The notes under the pieces: model-generated
What the model saw: only the letters and a program-made list of their open reading frames with translations
Databases searched by the model: none
Told to the model about the DNA's origin: nothing
Shown here: positions 1 to 5,903 of the stretch, piece by piece
Numbering within the stretch: the first letter of the stretch is position 1
Layout of the letters: each line of letters begins with the position of its first letter
Made by a program: the position numbers and the translations under genes
Assembly: GCA_022447335.1 (NCBI GenBank)
Contig: JAKVCF010000094.1
Location: forward strand, 1 to 8,951
Direction: 5' to 3'
Source of the DNA: Planctomycetota bacterium
Lineage (GTDB): Bacteria; Planctomycetota; UBA1135
Length of the DNA stretch: 8,951 nucleotides

Positions 1-1
1 T

Positions 2-448
2 CTCGGGTCTATGCCGAGCGTCGCTTCCTTGGAGAAGGGGGAGTACTACGGTCATCCTCGCAACGCTTTCTGGCCGTTGATGGCAGAGTTATTCGGGTTC
101 GAGGCAAAGAGTGCTTACGCGGGTCGAGTGCGCGCTCTCACTCAGTCAGGAGTGGCCGTCTGGGATGTGTTGCAGTCGTGTCAACGCGAGGGTTCCCTGG
201 ATTCAGCGATTGACCGGACGAGTGAGGTCGCGAACGATTTCGTTACACTCGTCCACGAGCGGCCCAGCTTGCGGCACGTGGTATTGAATGGGCGAAAGGC
301 TGAGCAAGTCTGGAAGCGTGCCGTTGCCGGCAGTCTCGATCTGCCGACCACAGTTCTGCCTTCGACTAGCCCCGCTATGGCGGCCCTGGACTTCGCGGGG
401 AAACTCGCGCAGTGGCAGGTGGTACGCGAGCTCGCTGCGGGCCGCTAG
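2..448 (+). CDS. Hypoxanthine (deoxyinosine) DNA glycosylase, 5'-truncated
   Basis: This is the C-terminal part (148 codons visible) of a uracil-DNA-glycosylase-superfamily protein of the hypoxanthine-DNA glycosylase type. That family cuts deaminated adenine (hypoxanthine) out of DNA as the first step of base excision repair. The reading frame is open from base 2 and begins LGSMPSVASL, the family's first motif. The ATG at 11 is therefore an internal Met, and the true start lies left of the window. Next comes YYGHPRNAFW (from base 44); its Asn (codon 62-64) matches the catalytic Asn described for family 6 enzymes. Further on are GVAVWDVL and, near the C-terminus, LPSTSPA, the substrate-loop motif in which Ser replaces the His of classical UDGs. 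MPS replaces the more usual MPG. The stop TAG at 446-448 is only 9 bases before the nucleoside transporter gene. Family assignment is strong; substrate preference is known from the family only. Confidence 0.87.
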   Translation, partial: LGSMPSVASLEKGEYYGHPRNAFWPLMAELFGFEAKSAYAGRVRALTQSGVAVWDVLQSCQREGSLDSAIDRTSEVANDFVTLVHERPSLRHVVLNGRKAEQVWKRAVAGSLDLPTTVLPSTSPAMAALDFAGKLAQWQVVRELAAGR

Positions 449-457
449 GCTGATCCC

Positions 458-1681
458 ATGTCTGCACTGCAGCCACTCCTTGGTATCGCCGCACTGCTTG
501 GCATCGGTTGGTTGCTTTCGCTCGACAGGCGCTCGGTGCGCTGGCGACCGGTGTTGGTGGGGATCGCACTGCAGTGGTTGTTGGCACTGCTGGTGCTCCG
601 CACGCCGCTTGGCCAACGCTTCTTCGATGCCGCGCAGACCTTGTTCAAGAATCTGATCGAGCTGGCTAAGCAGGGCGCGAAAGAGGTGGTGGGCTCTGCC
701 GGGCTCGGACTTGACGGAGGAGCTCCGCTTTTTGGGTTGCTGATCTTCGTGACGGTGGTCTTCTTTTCGTCGCTGTTTGCAATCCTGCATCACCTTGGCG
801 TGGTGCGAATGATCGTCGGCGGCATGGCGCGAGCTATGGCCAAGCTGATGCGCACGAGTGGTGCCGAGTCGACGAGTGCCGCCGCGAATATTTTTGTCGG
901 GCAGACCGAGGCGCCGCTGCTTGTGAAGCCCTATCTCCCGACTATGACACGCAGCGAAATCGGCGCGATCATGACTGTTGGCTTCGCCACAGTGGCGGGG
1001 GGTGTGTTTGCGCTCTACGTCGGGATGCTGCAGGACAAGGATCCGGAAATCGCCGGCCACCTGCTTGCGGCGACGGTGATGTCGGCGCCGGTTGGCTTGG
1101 GCTTTGCCAAGCTGGTTTTCCCCGAGACAGAAGAGCCAGAGACTCTCGGCCGTGATGTTTCGCAGCCCAAGTCTGGCTACGCCAACCTGGTAGACGCCGC
1201 GGCAACCGGTGCCTCGGACGGCATGCGCCTCGCGCTCAACATCATCGCCATGCTAGTCGCCTTCCTGGCTCTACTTGCGGTGGTCAATGCGATTCTGGAT
1301 TGGATGCGACCAGGTTCCAGTCTCGAGGGCATTCTCGGCACGCTGCTCGCGCCGCTTGCATGGCTGCTGGGTGTTCCCGCAGATGAAGCGCGTCAGGTGG
1401 GCAGCTTACTCGGCGTCAAAGTCGCGGTGAATGAGTACATCGCCTACGGACAGCTGATGGCGGATGACTACGACGCACTGAGCGACCGCTCGCGACGCAT
1501 TGCGTCCTATGCCTTATGCGGCTTCGCCAATTTCAGTTCGATTGCGATTCAGATCGGTGGCTTGGGAGCGATGGCGCCGGAGCGTCGCCCCGAAATTACG
1601 CGCTTGGGCGTGCGTGCGATGGCCGCGGGTGCATGCACGAGCTTCGTAACCGCCGCCACCGCAGCTATTTTCCTGACCTAA
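458..1681 (+). CDS. nupC: Concentrative nucleoside transporter (CNT/NupC family)
   Basis: This 407-residue inner-membrane protein should import nucleosides using a cation gradient (Na+ or H+; which one is not decided here). Hydrophobic helices cover most of the chain, from residues 5-20 and 31-48 through 388-405. The CNT core is present. GAESTSAAANIFVGQTEAPLLV starts at residue 135 and contains the GQTE motif (148-151), whose Gln, Thr and Glu contact the nucleobase in characterised CNTs. VNEYIAYGQL (324-333) has the ribose-binding Glu326, and CGFANFSSIAIQIGG (354-368) has Asn358 and Ser361. Length is normal for bacterial CNTs. The ATG at 458 is the first in-frame start and gives a normal CNT N-terminus. 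No Shine-Dalgarno sequence is visible, but TAGGCT lies 7 bases upstream. The glycosylase before it and the purine nucleoside phosphorylase after it suggest purine nucleoside uptake. The symbol reflects family only; specificity (nupC, nupG or nupX type) cannot be read from sequence. Confidence 0.95.
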   Translation: MSALQPLLGIAALLGIGWLLSLDRRSVRWRPVLVGIALQWLLALLVLRTPLGQRFFDAAQTLFKNLIELAKQGAKEVVGSAGLGLDGGAPLFGLLIFVTVVFFSSLFAILHHLGVVRMIVGGMARAMAKLMRTSGAESTSAAANIFVGQTEAPLLVKPYLPTMTRSEIGAIMTVGFATVAGGVFALYVGMLQDKDPEIAGHLLAATVMSAPVGLGFAKLVFPETEEPETLGRDVSQPKSGYANLVDAAATGASDGMRLALNIIAMLVAFLALLAVVNAILDWMRPGSSLEGILGTLLAPLAWLLGVPADEARQVGSLLGVKVAVNEYIAYGQLMADDYDALSDRSRRIASYALCGFANFSSIAIQIGGLGAMAPERRPEITRLGVRAMAAGACTSFVTAATAAIFLT

Positions 1682-1769
1682 CGCAGAGTGGTCATCTTCG
1701 AAGGGTCGGCCGCGCGCGACCACCAGCCGCCGTCGAAGGAGTAGTTGCGGGTCTCGTGCGCCGGGCCCG

Positions 1770-1775
1770 TATCCT
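1770..1775 (+). promoter_or_regulatory. Candidate -10 element of the PNP gene
   Basis: TATCCT sits 6 bases before the GTG start at 1782. A possible -35, TTGCGG, lies at 1745-1750 with a 19-base spacer, slightly long for a sigma70-type promoter. Transcription would start at or next to the GTG, giving a leaderless mRNA. The same hexamer stands before the XdhC gene (4986) and the TPR gene (5857), which raises my trust in it. The GGGG at 1776-1779 is too close to the start to be an ordinary ribosome binding site. Confidence 0.45.
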
Positions 1776-1781
1776 GGGGTC

Positions 1782-2603
1782 GTGAGCGCAGAGCAGTCGA
1801 AGATCACGGGCCTAGCTGCGGCACTGGCTGAAACTCTGGGGGACGCCCCGGAGGTCGCAGTTGTTTTGGGCTCCGGCTGGAAACAGCAAGCGGCCGGCCT
1901 TCTTAGCGAGCCGCAAGCGGTGGCCTGCTCCGACCTCCCTGGCTGGCCGACCCCTCGGGTTGCTGGGCACAGTGGAGAACTGATTCTTGGAACGGTCGCG
2001 GGGCGACGCGCCTTGCTGTGCGGCGGGCGTATCCACAGCTACGAGGGCTATCCCGCGGCTGACTTGGTGCGTGGGGTCAGGGCCCTCGCGGAATGGGGGA
2101 CGAGTTCCCTCCTACTGCTCAACGCTGCCGGCAGTCTGCGCGAGGACTTGCCGCCGGGCAGTCTGGTGGCGCTGCGTGATCACATCAACTTCGGAATTCC
2201 TAGCCCTCTGCGCGCGGACCAGACCGCGGATGGGTCGGTCGAGTTTGTTGACTTAGTGGATCTCTACGAGCCGGCGTGGCGCGAAGCCCTGCGTGCCACC
2301 TGCCCAGATGTGGAGGAGGGGGTCTATGCCGGCTTGCCCGGCCCCAACTATGAGACTCCTTCGGAAATTGCGATGCTATCGCGACTTGGAGCGGACTTGG
2401 TAGGAATGAGCACAATCCCGGAGGCTATCGCAGCCCGTGCCGTGGGCCTGCCCGTGATGGCAATGTCGATGGCGACGAATCTTGGCGCCGGCCTTGAGGG
2501 CAGTCGACCTAGCCATGGTGAGGTGCTCGATACTGCGGCGGAATATGGAGGCCGTGCTGCGGAAGTGCTTGCGGCAGCGGTTGCCGCCGCACCGCAACGC
2601 TAG
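1782..2603 (+). CDS. Purine nucleoside phosphorylase, trimeric type
   Basis: The enzyme (273 aa, cytosolic) splits purine nucleosides with phosphate into free base and ribose 1-phosphate. It belongs to the trimeric class related to human PNP. Visible landmarks are VVLGSGW with phosphate-binding Ser31, GHSG (His63), GRIHSYEGYP (81-91) with the phosphate Arg83/His85 and Glu88, LNAAG (113-117), PGPNYETPSE (186-195) with base-binding Glu191, VGMST (207-211), TN (Asn233) and SHGEVL (His245). Asn at the position of human Asn243 predicts preference for 6-oxopurines (inosine, guanosine) over adenosine, by analogy only. The start is GTG at 1782, chosen because the N-terminus then matches normal family length and a TATCCT box lies just upstream. 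It follows the nucleoside transporter by 100 bases in the same direction, consistent with an uptake-and-salvage pair. Specificity among 6-oxopurine nucleosides is not resolved, so no symbol is given. Confidence 0.95.
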   Translation: MSAEQSKITGLAAALAETLGDAPEVAVVLGSGWKQQAAGLLSEPQAVACSDLPGWPTPRVAGHSGELILGTVAGRRALLCGGRIHSYEGYPAADLVRGVRALAEWGTSSLLLLNAAGSLREDLPPGSLVALRDHINFGIPSPLRADQTADGSVEFVDLVDLYEPAWREALRATCPDVEEGVYAGLPGPNYETPSEIAMLSRLGADLVGMSTIPEAIAARAVGLPVMAMSMATNLGAGLEGSRPSHGEVLDTAAEYGGRAAEVLAAAVAAAPQR

Positions 2604-2612
2604 AATCTTTAG

Positions 2613-2630
2613 CTTGCGCGATCGTGCAAG
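2613..2630. repeat. 18-bp near-perfect palindrome between PNP and peroxiredoxin genes
   Basis: CTTGCGCGATCGTGCAAG reads the same on both strands except at one symmetric pair (G2618 against T2625). As RNA it would fold into a seven-pair stem, including one G-U, with a GATC loop. No T-run follows, so it is not a good intrinsic terminator. It could be an operator for the peroxiredoxin gene (start 76 bases further on), a processing hairpin, or chance. I do not recognise it as a known OxyR or PerR site. Confidence 0.4.
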
Positions 2631-2705
2631 GCAGCGAAATAGCGCTGGAATCCCCAGCTTTGCAGCCTATGCATATGCGCTTGTCCCCATCAACTGAAGA
2701 GAATC

Positions 2706-3302
2706 ATGGCCGTCCTCGTTACCAAGGAAGCTCCCGACTTCAAAGCCCAAGCCGTCATGCCAGACGGTTCGTTCCAGGAAATAAGCCTGTCGGACTATCG
2801 CGGCAAGAAAGTCGTCCTGTTCTTCTACCCACTCGACTTTACCTTCGTTTGCCCGTCTGAGATTATCGCCTTTGACCACCGCACCGCTGAGTTTGAAAAG
2901 CGCGGCGCTGTCGTTTTGGGATGCTCGGTCGATAGTCACTTTTCGCACCACGCGTGGCGCAATACCGCAGTGGATAACGGCGGCATCGGTCAAGTCAATT
3001 TCCCGCTGGTTGCCGACATCGACAAGAACATCGCCCGTGACTACGACGTGTTGTTCAATGAGTCGATCGCTCTACGCGGGTCTTTCCTGATTGACGAAAA
3101 AGGTGTTGTCCGCCATCAAGTTGTCAACGATCTGCCACTCGGCCGTAATGTCGACGAAATGTTGCGTATGGTTGATGCTCTCGACTTCCACGAGAAGCAC
3201 GGAGAAGTCTGCCCAGCAGGCTGGCAAGAAGGTCAGGCTGGCATGACGCCCTCGGCCGAGGGCGTTGCCTCCTACCTGTCTGAGAACGCCTCGGGCCTCT
3301 AG
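2706..3302 (+). CDS. Typical 2-Cys peroxiredoxin (AhpC/Prx1 type)
   Basis: This 198-residue cytosolic thiol peroxidase reduces H2O2, organic hydroperoxides and probably peroxynitrite, using thioredoxin or AhpF-like reductants. YPLDFTFVCPSE (41-52) holds the peroxidatic Cys49 with Thr46, and Arg124 in LRGSF completes the active site. HGEVCPAGW (165-173) holds the resolving Cys169, so disulfides form between subunits of the dimer. The NGGIG segment (91-95) is the first of the two motifs linked to overoxidation sensitivity. The C-terminal YF motif is changed to YL (190-191). A third Cys (73) is present. Length and start agree with the family, and the ATG at 2706 follows a weak purine-rich GAAGAG stretch (2696-2701). 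It appears monocistronic: a 102-base gap precedes it and a strong terminator follows. Regulation is not visible apart from the palindrome at 2613-2630. An ahpC label would be acceptable, but the sequence is closer to Prx1-type than to the enteric AhpC. Confidence 0.95.
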   Translation: MAVLVTKEAPDFKAQAVMPDGSFQEISLSDYRGKKVVLFFYPLDFTFVCPSEIIAFDHRTAEFEKRGAVVLGCSVDSHFSHHAWRNTAVDNGGIGQVNFPLVADIDKNIARDYDVLFNESIALRGSFLIDEKGVVRHQVVNDLPLGRNVDEMLRMVDALDFHEKHGEVCPAGWQEGQAGMTPSAEGVASYLSENASGL

Positions 3303-3323
3303 GCCCCCCGCCCCTCGCATCTA

Positions 3324-3354
3324 AGCCCCGCCTTTTTGGCGGGGCTGTCTTTTT
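3324..3354 (+). terminator. Intrinsic terminator after the peroxiredoxin gene
   Basis: A 9-bp perfect stem, AGCCCCGCC (3324-3332) with GGCGGGGCT (3338-3346), encloses a TTTTT loop and is followed by GTCTTTTT (3347-3354). It starts 22 bases after the peroxiredoxin stop codon. It separates that gene from the adenosyltransferase promoter. Confidence 0.93.
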
Positions 3355-3366
3355 CTAAGCGCTCTC

Positions 3367-3396
3367 TTGGGATCGCTGTCCCCTTTGTATTAGATT
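3367..3396 (+). promoter_or_regulatory. Candidate promoter of the adenosyltransferase gene
   Basis: TTGGGA (3367-3372) and TAGATT (3391-3396) are separated by 18 bases, a good sigma70-like arrangement. TAGATT ends 6 bases before the ATG at 3403, so the transcript would begin at or within a base or two of the start codon. There is no Shine-Dalgarno sequence in between (GAAAGT). It lies directly after an intrinsic terminator, so the gene needs its own promoter. Confidence 0.55.
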
Positions 3397-3402
3397 GAAA
3401 GT

Positions 3403-3972
3403 ATGAAGATTTATACCCGAGGTGGCGACCAGGGCGAGACTTCGTTGTTTGGAGGCGGGCGCGTTCTGAAGGATCATGCACGCATACACGCTTACGGCGA
3501 GATCGACGAACTAAATTGCGTTTTCGGTTGGTGCATCGTGGCTTCGGATCAAGTGGCCATGACTAGCTGTCTACGCCGAGAGTCAAGCCGACTCTTTACG
3601 CTTGGCGCACACCTTGCCACTCCACCTGATGCTGGCGAGTCACGTAAGCGCTTGCCGGTATGGCCATCAGAAGCGGTGGCGACCCTGGAGGGTGAGATTG
3701 ATGAATGGGGGGAAGTTCTCGAGCCTCTCAAGAACTTCGTCTTGCCGGGTGGCGCAGAACTCGCGGCTCGCCTGCATATAGCTCGGTCAATCTGCCGCCG
3801 TGCTGAGCGTTGGATAGTCGCACTGCGTGATGCCGAAGGATCCGATGCTATAGATTCCGACCTTCTGCGCTATATCAATCGACTTTCGGATTGGCTTTTC
3901 ACGGCTGCTCGGATGGCCAACTTACAAGCTGAGGTTGTTGAGGAACCCTGGGTTCCGCGAGAGAGTGAGTAA
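3403..3972 (+). CDS. ATP:cob(I)alamin adenosyltransferase, PduO type
   Basis: The enzyme (189 aa) transfers the adenosyl group of ATP to cob(I)alamin, making coenzyme B12. The N-terminal ATP-binding signature IYTRGGDQGETSLFGGG (residues 3-19) is followed by VLKDHARIHAYGEIDELN (21-38). The second half carries NFVLPGG (111-117), the helix ARLHIARSICRRAER (122-136) with the conserved Arg/Glu residues, and NRLSDWLFTAARMAN (159-173). All are hallmarks of the PduO/MMAB family, and length is typical for the stand-alone form. The start ATG at 3403 puts the signature right at the N-terminus, as expected. No cobalamin riboswitch fits in the 48-base stretch between the terminator and the start, and no B12-dependent enzyme is nearby, so its client enzyme is unknown. 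It is a single gene, facing the patatin gene with 16 bases between the stops. The symbols cobO and pduO are both used for related enzymes, so I leave the field empty. Confidence 0.95.
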   Translation: MKIYTRGGDQGETSLFGGGRVLKDHARIHAYGEIDELNCVFGWCIVASDQVAMTSCLRRESSRLFTLGAHLATPPDAGESRKRLPVWPSEAVATLEGEIDEWGEVLEPLKNFVLPGGAELAARLHIARSICRRAERWIVALRDAEGSDAIDSDLLRYINRLSDWLFTAARMANLQAEVVEEPWVPRESE

Positions 3973-3988
3973 GCCTCGGGTGAGGGAG

Positions 3989-4855
3989 TTAGTCAGCCAT
4001 GGCGATGCGGTGCGCAGCATCGTCGATAGCCAGCTGAAGTTCTCCGCTATGTAGTGCAGCTTCGGTGACATATCGCCCGGCTTCAATGAGTTCGTCGCTT
4101 CGCTGAAAATCGAAAAGGCCGACCCCGCGAAGGGCGGGAATCAGTGCATAGTCAGCTGGATGAGCTTTCAACTGGAAGCTGGCGAGGTGAAACTGCAGGT
4201 GCGCGATGCTATCCGAGAGCGTTGTGAAGAGCTTGGGATCCTTTGCCGTATCACTCTCACTCGATGGAGCTAGTGCCTCGAATGCCTTATTGACAGCCGA
4301 CTGCCCGCTAGAATTTACGTTGACCGCGAGTACTGGGTAGTTGTCAATGGAACGCGCGGCTAGAACTGGTACCGGAGTGGAAACACCTCCGTCCACTAGC
4401 CACTGGCCATCCATGAGTACCGGAGTAAAGAAGCCAGGGATTGCGTAGCTTGCGTGCATGGCCTGAGCGAGGTCGCCATTCGTAATTCGCACTTCAAGGC
4501 CTTCTGTCAACTCAGTTGCGACCGAGATGAAAGGGGTATTCAGCTCCACAATTTTCTTTGACCCGGAGATTTGGCGAAGAAGCGTCTCGATGCGATGGCC
4601 ACCCATTAGCCCGCGAGTCGGAATGCGCAAATCGAGCAGGCGTGCAAAGCGGCCGATATCGAGCTGATCGAGGAACTCTTCGTATTGAGATAGCTGCCCT
4701 GCGCAGTAGAGCCCTCCAATTATGGATCCAATGCTCGTGCCGGCGATTCCGCGGATGCGGTATCCAGCGTTCTCCAATGCACGAATCACGCCGACGTGCG
4801 CAATGCCTCGGGCGCCCCCTCCTCCGAGGGCAAGAATAATGTCGCGTTGTTTCAC
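3989..4855 (-). CDS. Patatin-like phospholipase / esterase (NTE family, RssA-like)
   Basis: This 288-residue lipid acyl hydrolase uses a Ser-Asp dyad. The oxyanion-hole loop GGGGARG is at residues 11-17, the nucleophile elbow GTSIG at 39-43 gives Ser41, and VDGG (154-157) gives the catalytic Asp155. All elements of an active patatin domain are present in the right order. There is no signal peptide and no clear membrane helix, so it probably acts on the cytoplasmic side. Its compact form resembles RssA/NTE-like bacterial proteins, and the substrate is unknown. The start is GTG at 4855, the first codon ahead of the conserved ALGGGGARG strand; no Shine-Dalgarno sequence is visible before it. The gene converges with the adenosyltransferase gene (16 bases between stops, no terminator hairpin seen) and diverges from the XdhC gene across 144 bases. 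The C-terminal third (about 190-288) has no motif I recognise. Confidence 0.92.
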   Translation of the reverse strand: MKQRDIILALGGGGARGIAHVGVIRALENAGYRIRGIAGTSIGSIIGGLYCAGQLSQYEEFLDQLDIGRFARLLDLRIPTRGLMGGHRIETLLRQISGSKKIVELNTPFISVATELTEGLEVRITNGDLAQAMHASYAIPGFFTPVLMDGQWLVDGGVSTPVPVLAARSIDNYPVLAVNVNSSGQSAVNKAFEALAPSSESDTAKDPKLFTTLSDSIAHLQFHLASFQLKAHPADYALIPALRGVGLFDFQRSDELIEAGRYVTEAALHSGELQLAIDDAAHRIAMAD

Positions 4856-4999
4856 TATGCGGTGGGAGGAATTTTGTGAAGCCGGTTCAATCTTAAGGCG
4901 CTAGATCGGTTGTGTGTTGGCAATGAATCCGACGACCTGCCTATCTTTGCACATTGAGCGGTCTATGCGTTTTTCGGGAGATGGGTATCCTGGAGGCTC
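4856..4999. promoter_or_regulatory. Divergent intergenic region, patatin / XdhC genes
   Basis: These 144 bases must hold promoters for both directions. To the right, TATCCT (4986-4991) stands 8 bases before the XdhC start and overlaps the approach to a GGAGG (4992-4996); no good -35 is seen at the expected distance. To the left, TAAGAT (minus strand, 4895-4890) is a weak -10 candidate for the patatin gene. I find no small gene, repeat or riboswitch here. Confidence 0.4.
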
Positions 5000-5836
5000 A
5001 TGTCGTCGCTGCCAGACCTGTTCGAAGAGATCGTGCGGATGCGCCGTGCGGGCGAGCCTGCAGCGCTGTGTACGGTGCTTCTCGCGCGTGGAAGCACCCC
5101 AGGTAAGGACGCCATGAAAATGTTGGTGCGTGGCGATGGGTCCATCCTTGGATCGGTTGGTGGCGGTTGTGTCGAGGCCGATGCCATTCAGATGGCGCTC
5201 GAAGTTATTTGCACGGACCGCGCGCAAACTCAGAGCTTTCGACTGACGCAGCGAGACCTCCCAGACTCGGGGCTGATCTGTGGAGGTCAGGTGACCATTT
5301 TGGCTGAGCCAGTGGTTCCACCGGTTCTTGTGCTTTTGGGTGGAGGGCATGTTTCTTCAGCTGCGACGCGAGTTGCCAAAGAATGCGGTCTCCGTGTCGC
5401 TGTCTGCGACACGCGCGAGGACTATGCAAATCCGACAGTGCATCCCCAAGCAGATGAATGCTTTGCGGGCACCTGGCACGACGCCATCGCGCGCTATGCC
5501 CCAGCTCGGCACCATTACCTAGTCATTGTGACGCGGGGCCACAAAGACGACGCGGACGCGCTTCGGGCGGTTTGGGAGCATTGTTGCGAGCCCAAATATC
5601 TAGGCATGATTGGATCGAAGGCGAAGAAAGTGACATTGGACAAGATCCTTGCTGACGAAGGTGTCGACCCCTCTTGGTTGGCAGGAGTTCGGACACCGAT
5701 CGGACTTCCAATCGGAGCGAAGGCTAGCGGCGAGATCGCGGTGTCTCTAGTAGCCGAGTTGGTCCAGCTGAGGCGTCTCGGGTCCGGGGAACCGAGCGAG
5801 CCCAGCCACGAATCGGGTCACCCAGTGACCGTTTGA
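5000..5836 (+). CDS. xdhC: XdhC/CoxF-family molybdenum-hydroxylase maturation protein
   Basis: XdhC-type proteins bind the molybdenum cofactor, keep it sulfurated and hand it to xanthine dehydrogenase or related hydroxylases. The protein is 278 aa. The N-terminal XdhC/CoxI domain shows VLLARGSTPGKDAMKMLV (26-43), SVGGGCVEAD (52-61) and GLICGGQV (91-98), whose Cys94 is the conserved cofactor-linked Cys. The C-terminal Rossmann domain shows VLLGGGHVS (111-119), VTRGHKDD (177-184), YLGMIGSKAK (200-209) and TPIGLPIGAKASGEIAVSLVAE (from 232). The last 18 residues form a polar tail. The start ATG at 5000 puts the domain at the usual distance, and GGAGG (4992-4996) lies only 3 bases before it, too close for a standard ribosome binding site. 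No molybdenum enzyme or cofactor-synthesis gene is in the window, so the client is unknown. Purine genes about 2.4 kb to the left make xanthine dehydrogenase a reasonable but unproven client. Confidence 0.92.
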   Translation: MSSLPDLFEEIVRMRRAGEPAALCTVLLARGSTPGKDAMKMLVRGDGSILGSVGGGCVEADAIQMALEVICTDRAQTQSFRLTQRDLPDSGLICGGQVTILAEPVVPPVLVLLGGGHVSSAATRVAKECGLRVAVCDTREDYANPTVHPQADECFAGTWHDAIARYAPARHHYLVIVTRGHKDDADALRAVWEHCCEPKYLGMIGSKAKKVTLDKILADEGVDPSWLAGVRTPIGLPIGAKASGEIAVSLVAELVQLRRLGSGEPSEPSHESGHPVTV

Positions 5837-5862
5837 CGCTATTCCGGGGCGAGGGATATCCT
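5833..5862 (+). promoter_or_regulatory. Candidate promoter of the TPR-protein gene
   Basis: TTGACG (5833-5838) and TATCCT (5857-5862) are separated by 18 bases, the best -35/-10 pair in the window. The -35 overlaps the stop codon of xdhC (TGA 5834-5836). Transcription would begin near 5869, which argues against the TTG at 5865 and for the ATG at 5904 as translation start. Confidence 0.62.
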
Positions 5863-5903
5863 GTTTGGCCCTCCTAACGGCCCCAGCCGTCTTACTGATC
5901 CCC

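Noticed and set aside
203..1060. Long open frame (285 codons) on the minus strand, antisense to the glycosylase and transporter genes
   Set aside because: It is a composition shadow of two firmly identified genes on the plus strand. Its translation is rich in His, Arg and Gln with no domain or hydrophobic pattern.
1682..1781. Possible terminator hairpin between transporter and PNP genes (GGTCG 1704-1708 with CGACC 1717-1721, outer GTGGTC/GACCAC)
   Set aside because: Stems are only 5-6 bp, GC-rich by composition, and no T-run follows. Not supported as an intrinsic terminator.
2641..2680. Promoter for the peroxiredoxin gene around TATGCA (2668-2673) and the GCATATGC palindrome
   Set aside because: No -35 at an acceptable distance, and the hairpin GCTGG/CCAGC beside it is too short. 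A promoter must exist here, but I cannot place it.
4901..5350. Minus-strand open frame of 149 codons covering the intergenic region and the xdhC start
   Set aside because: Most of it is antisense to the conserved XdhC N-terminal domain, and its translation shows no recognisable fold or motif.
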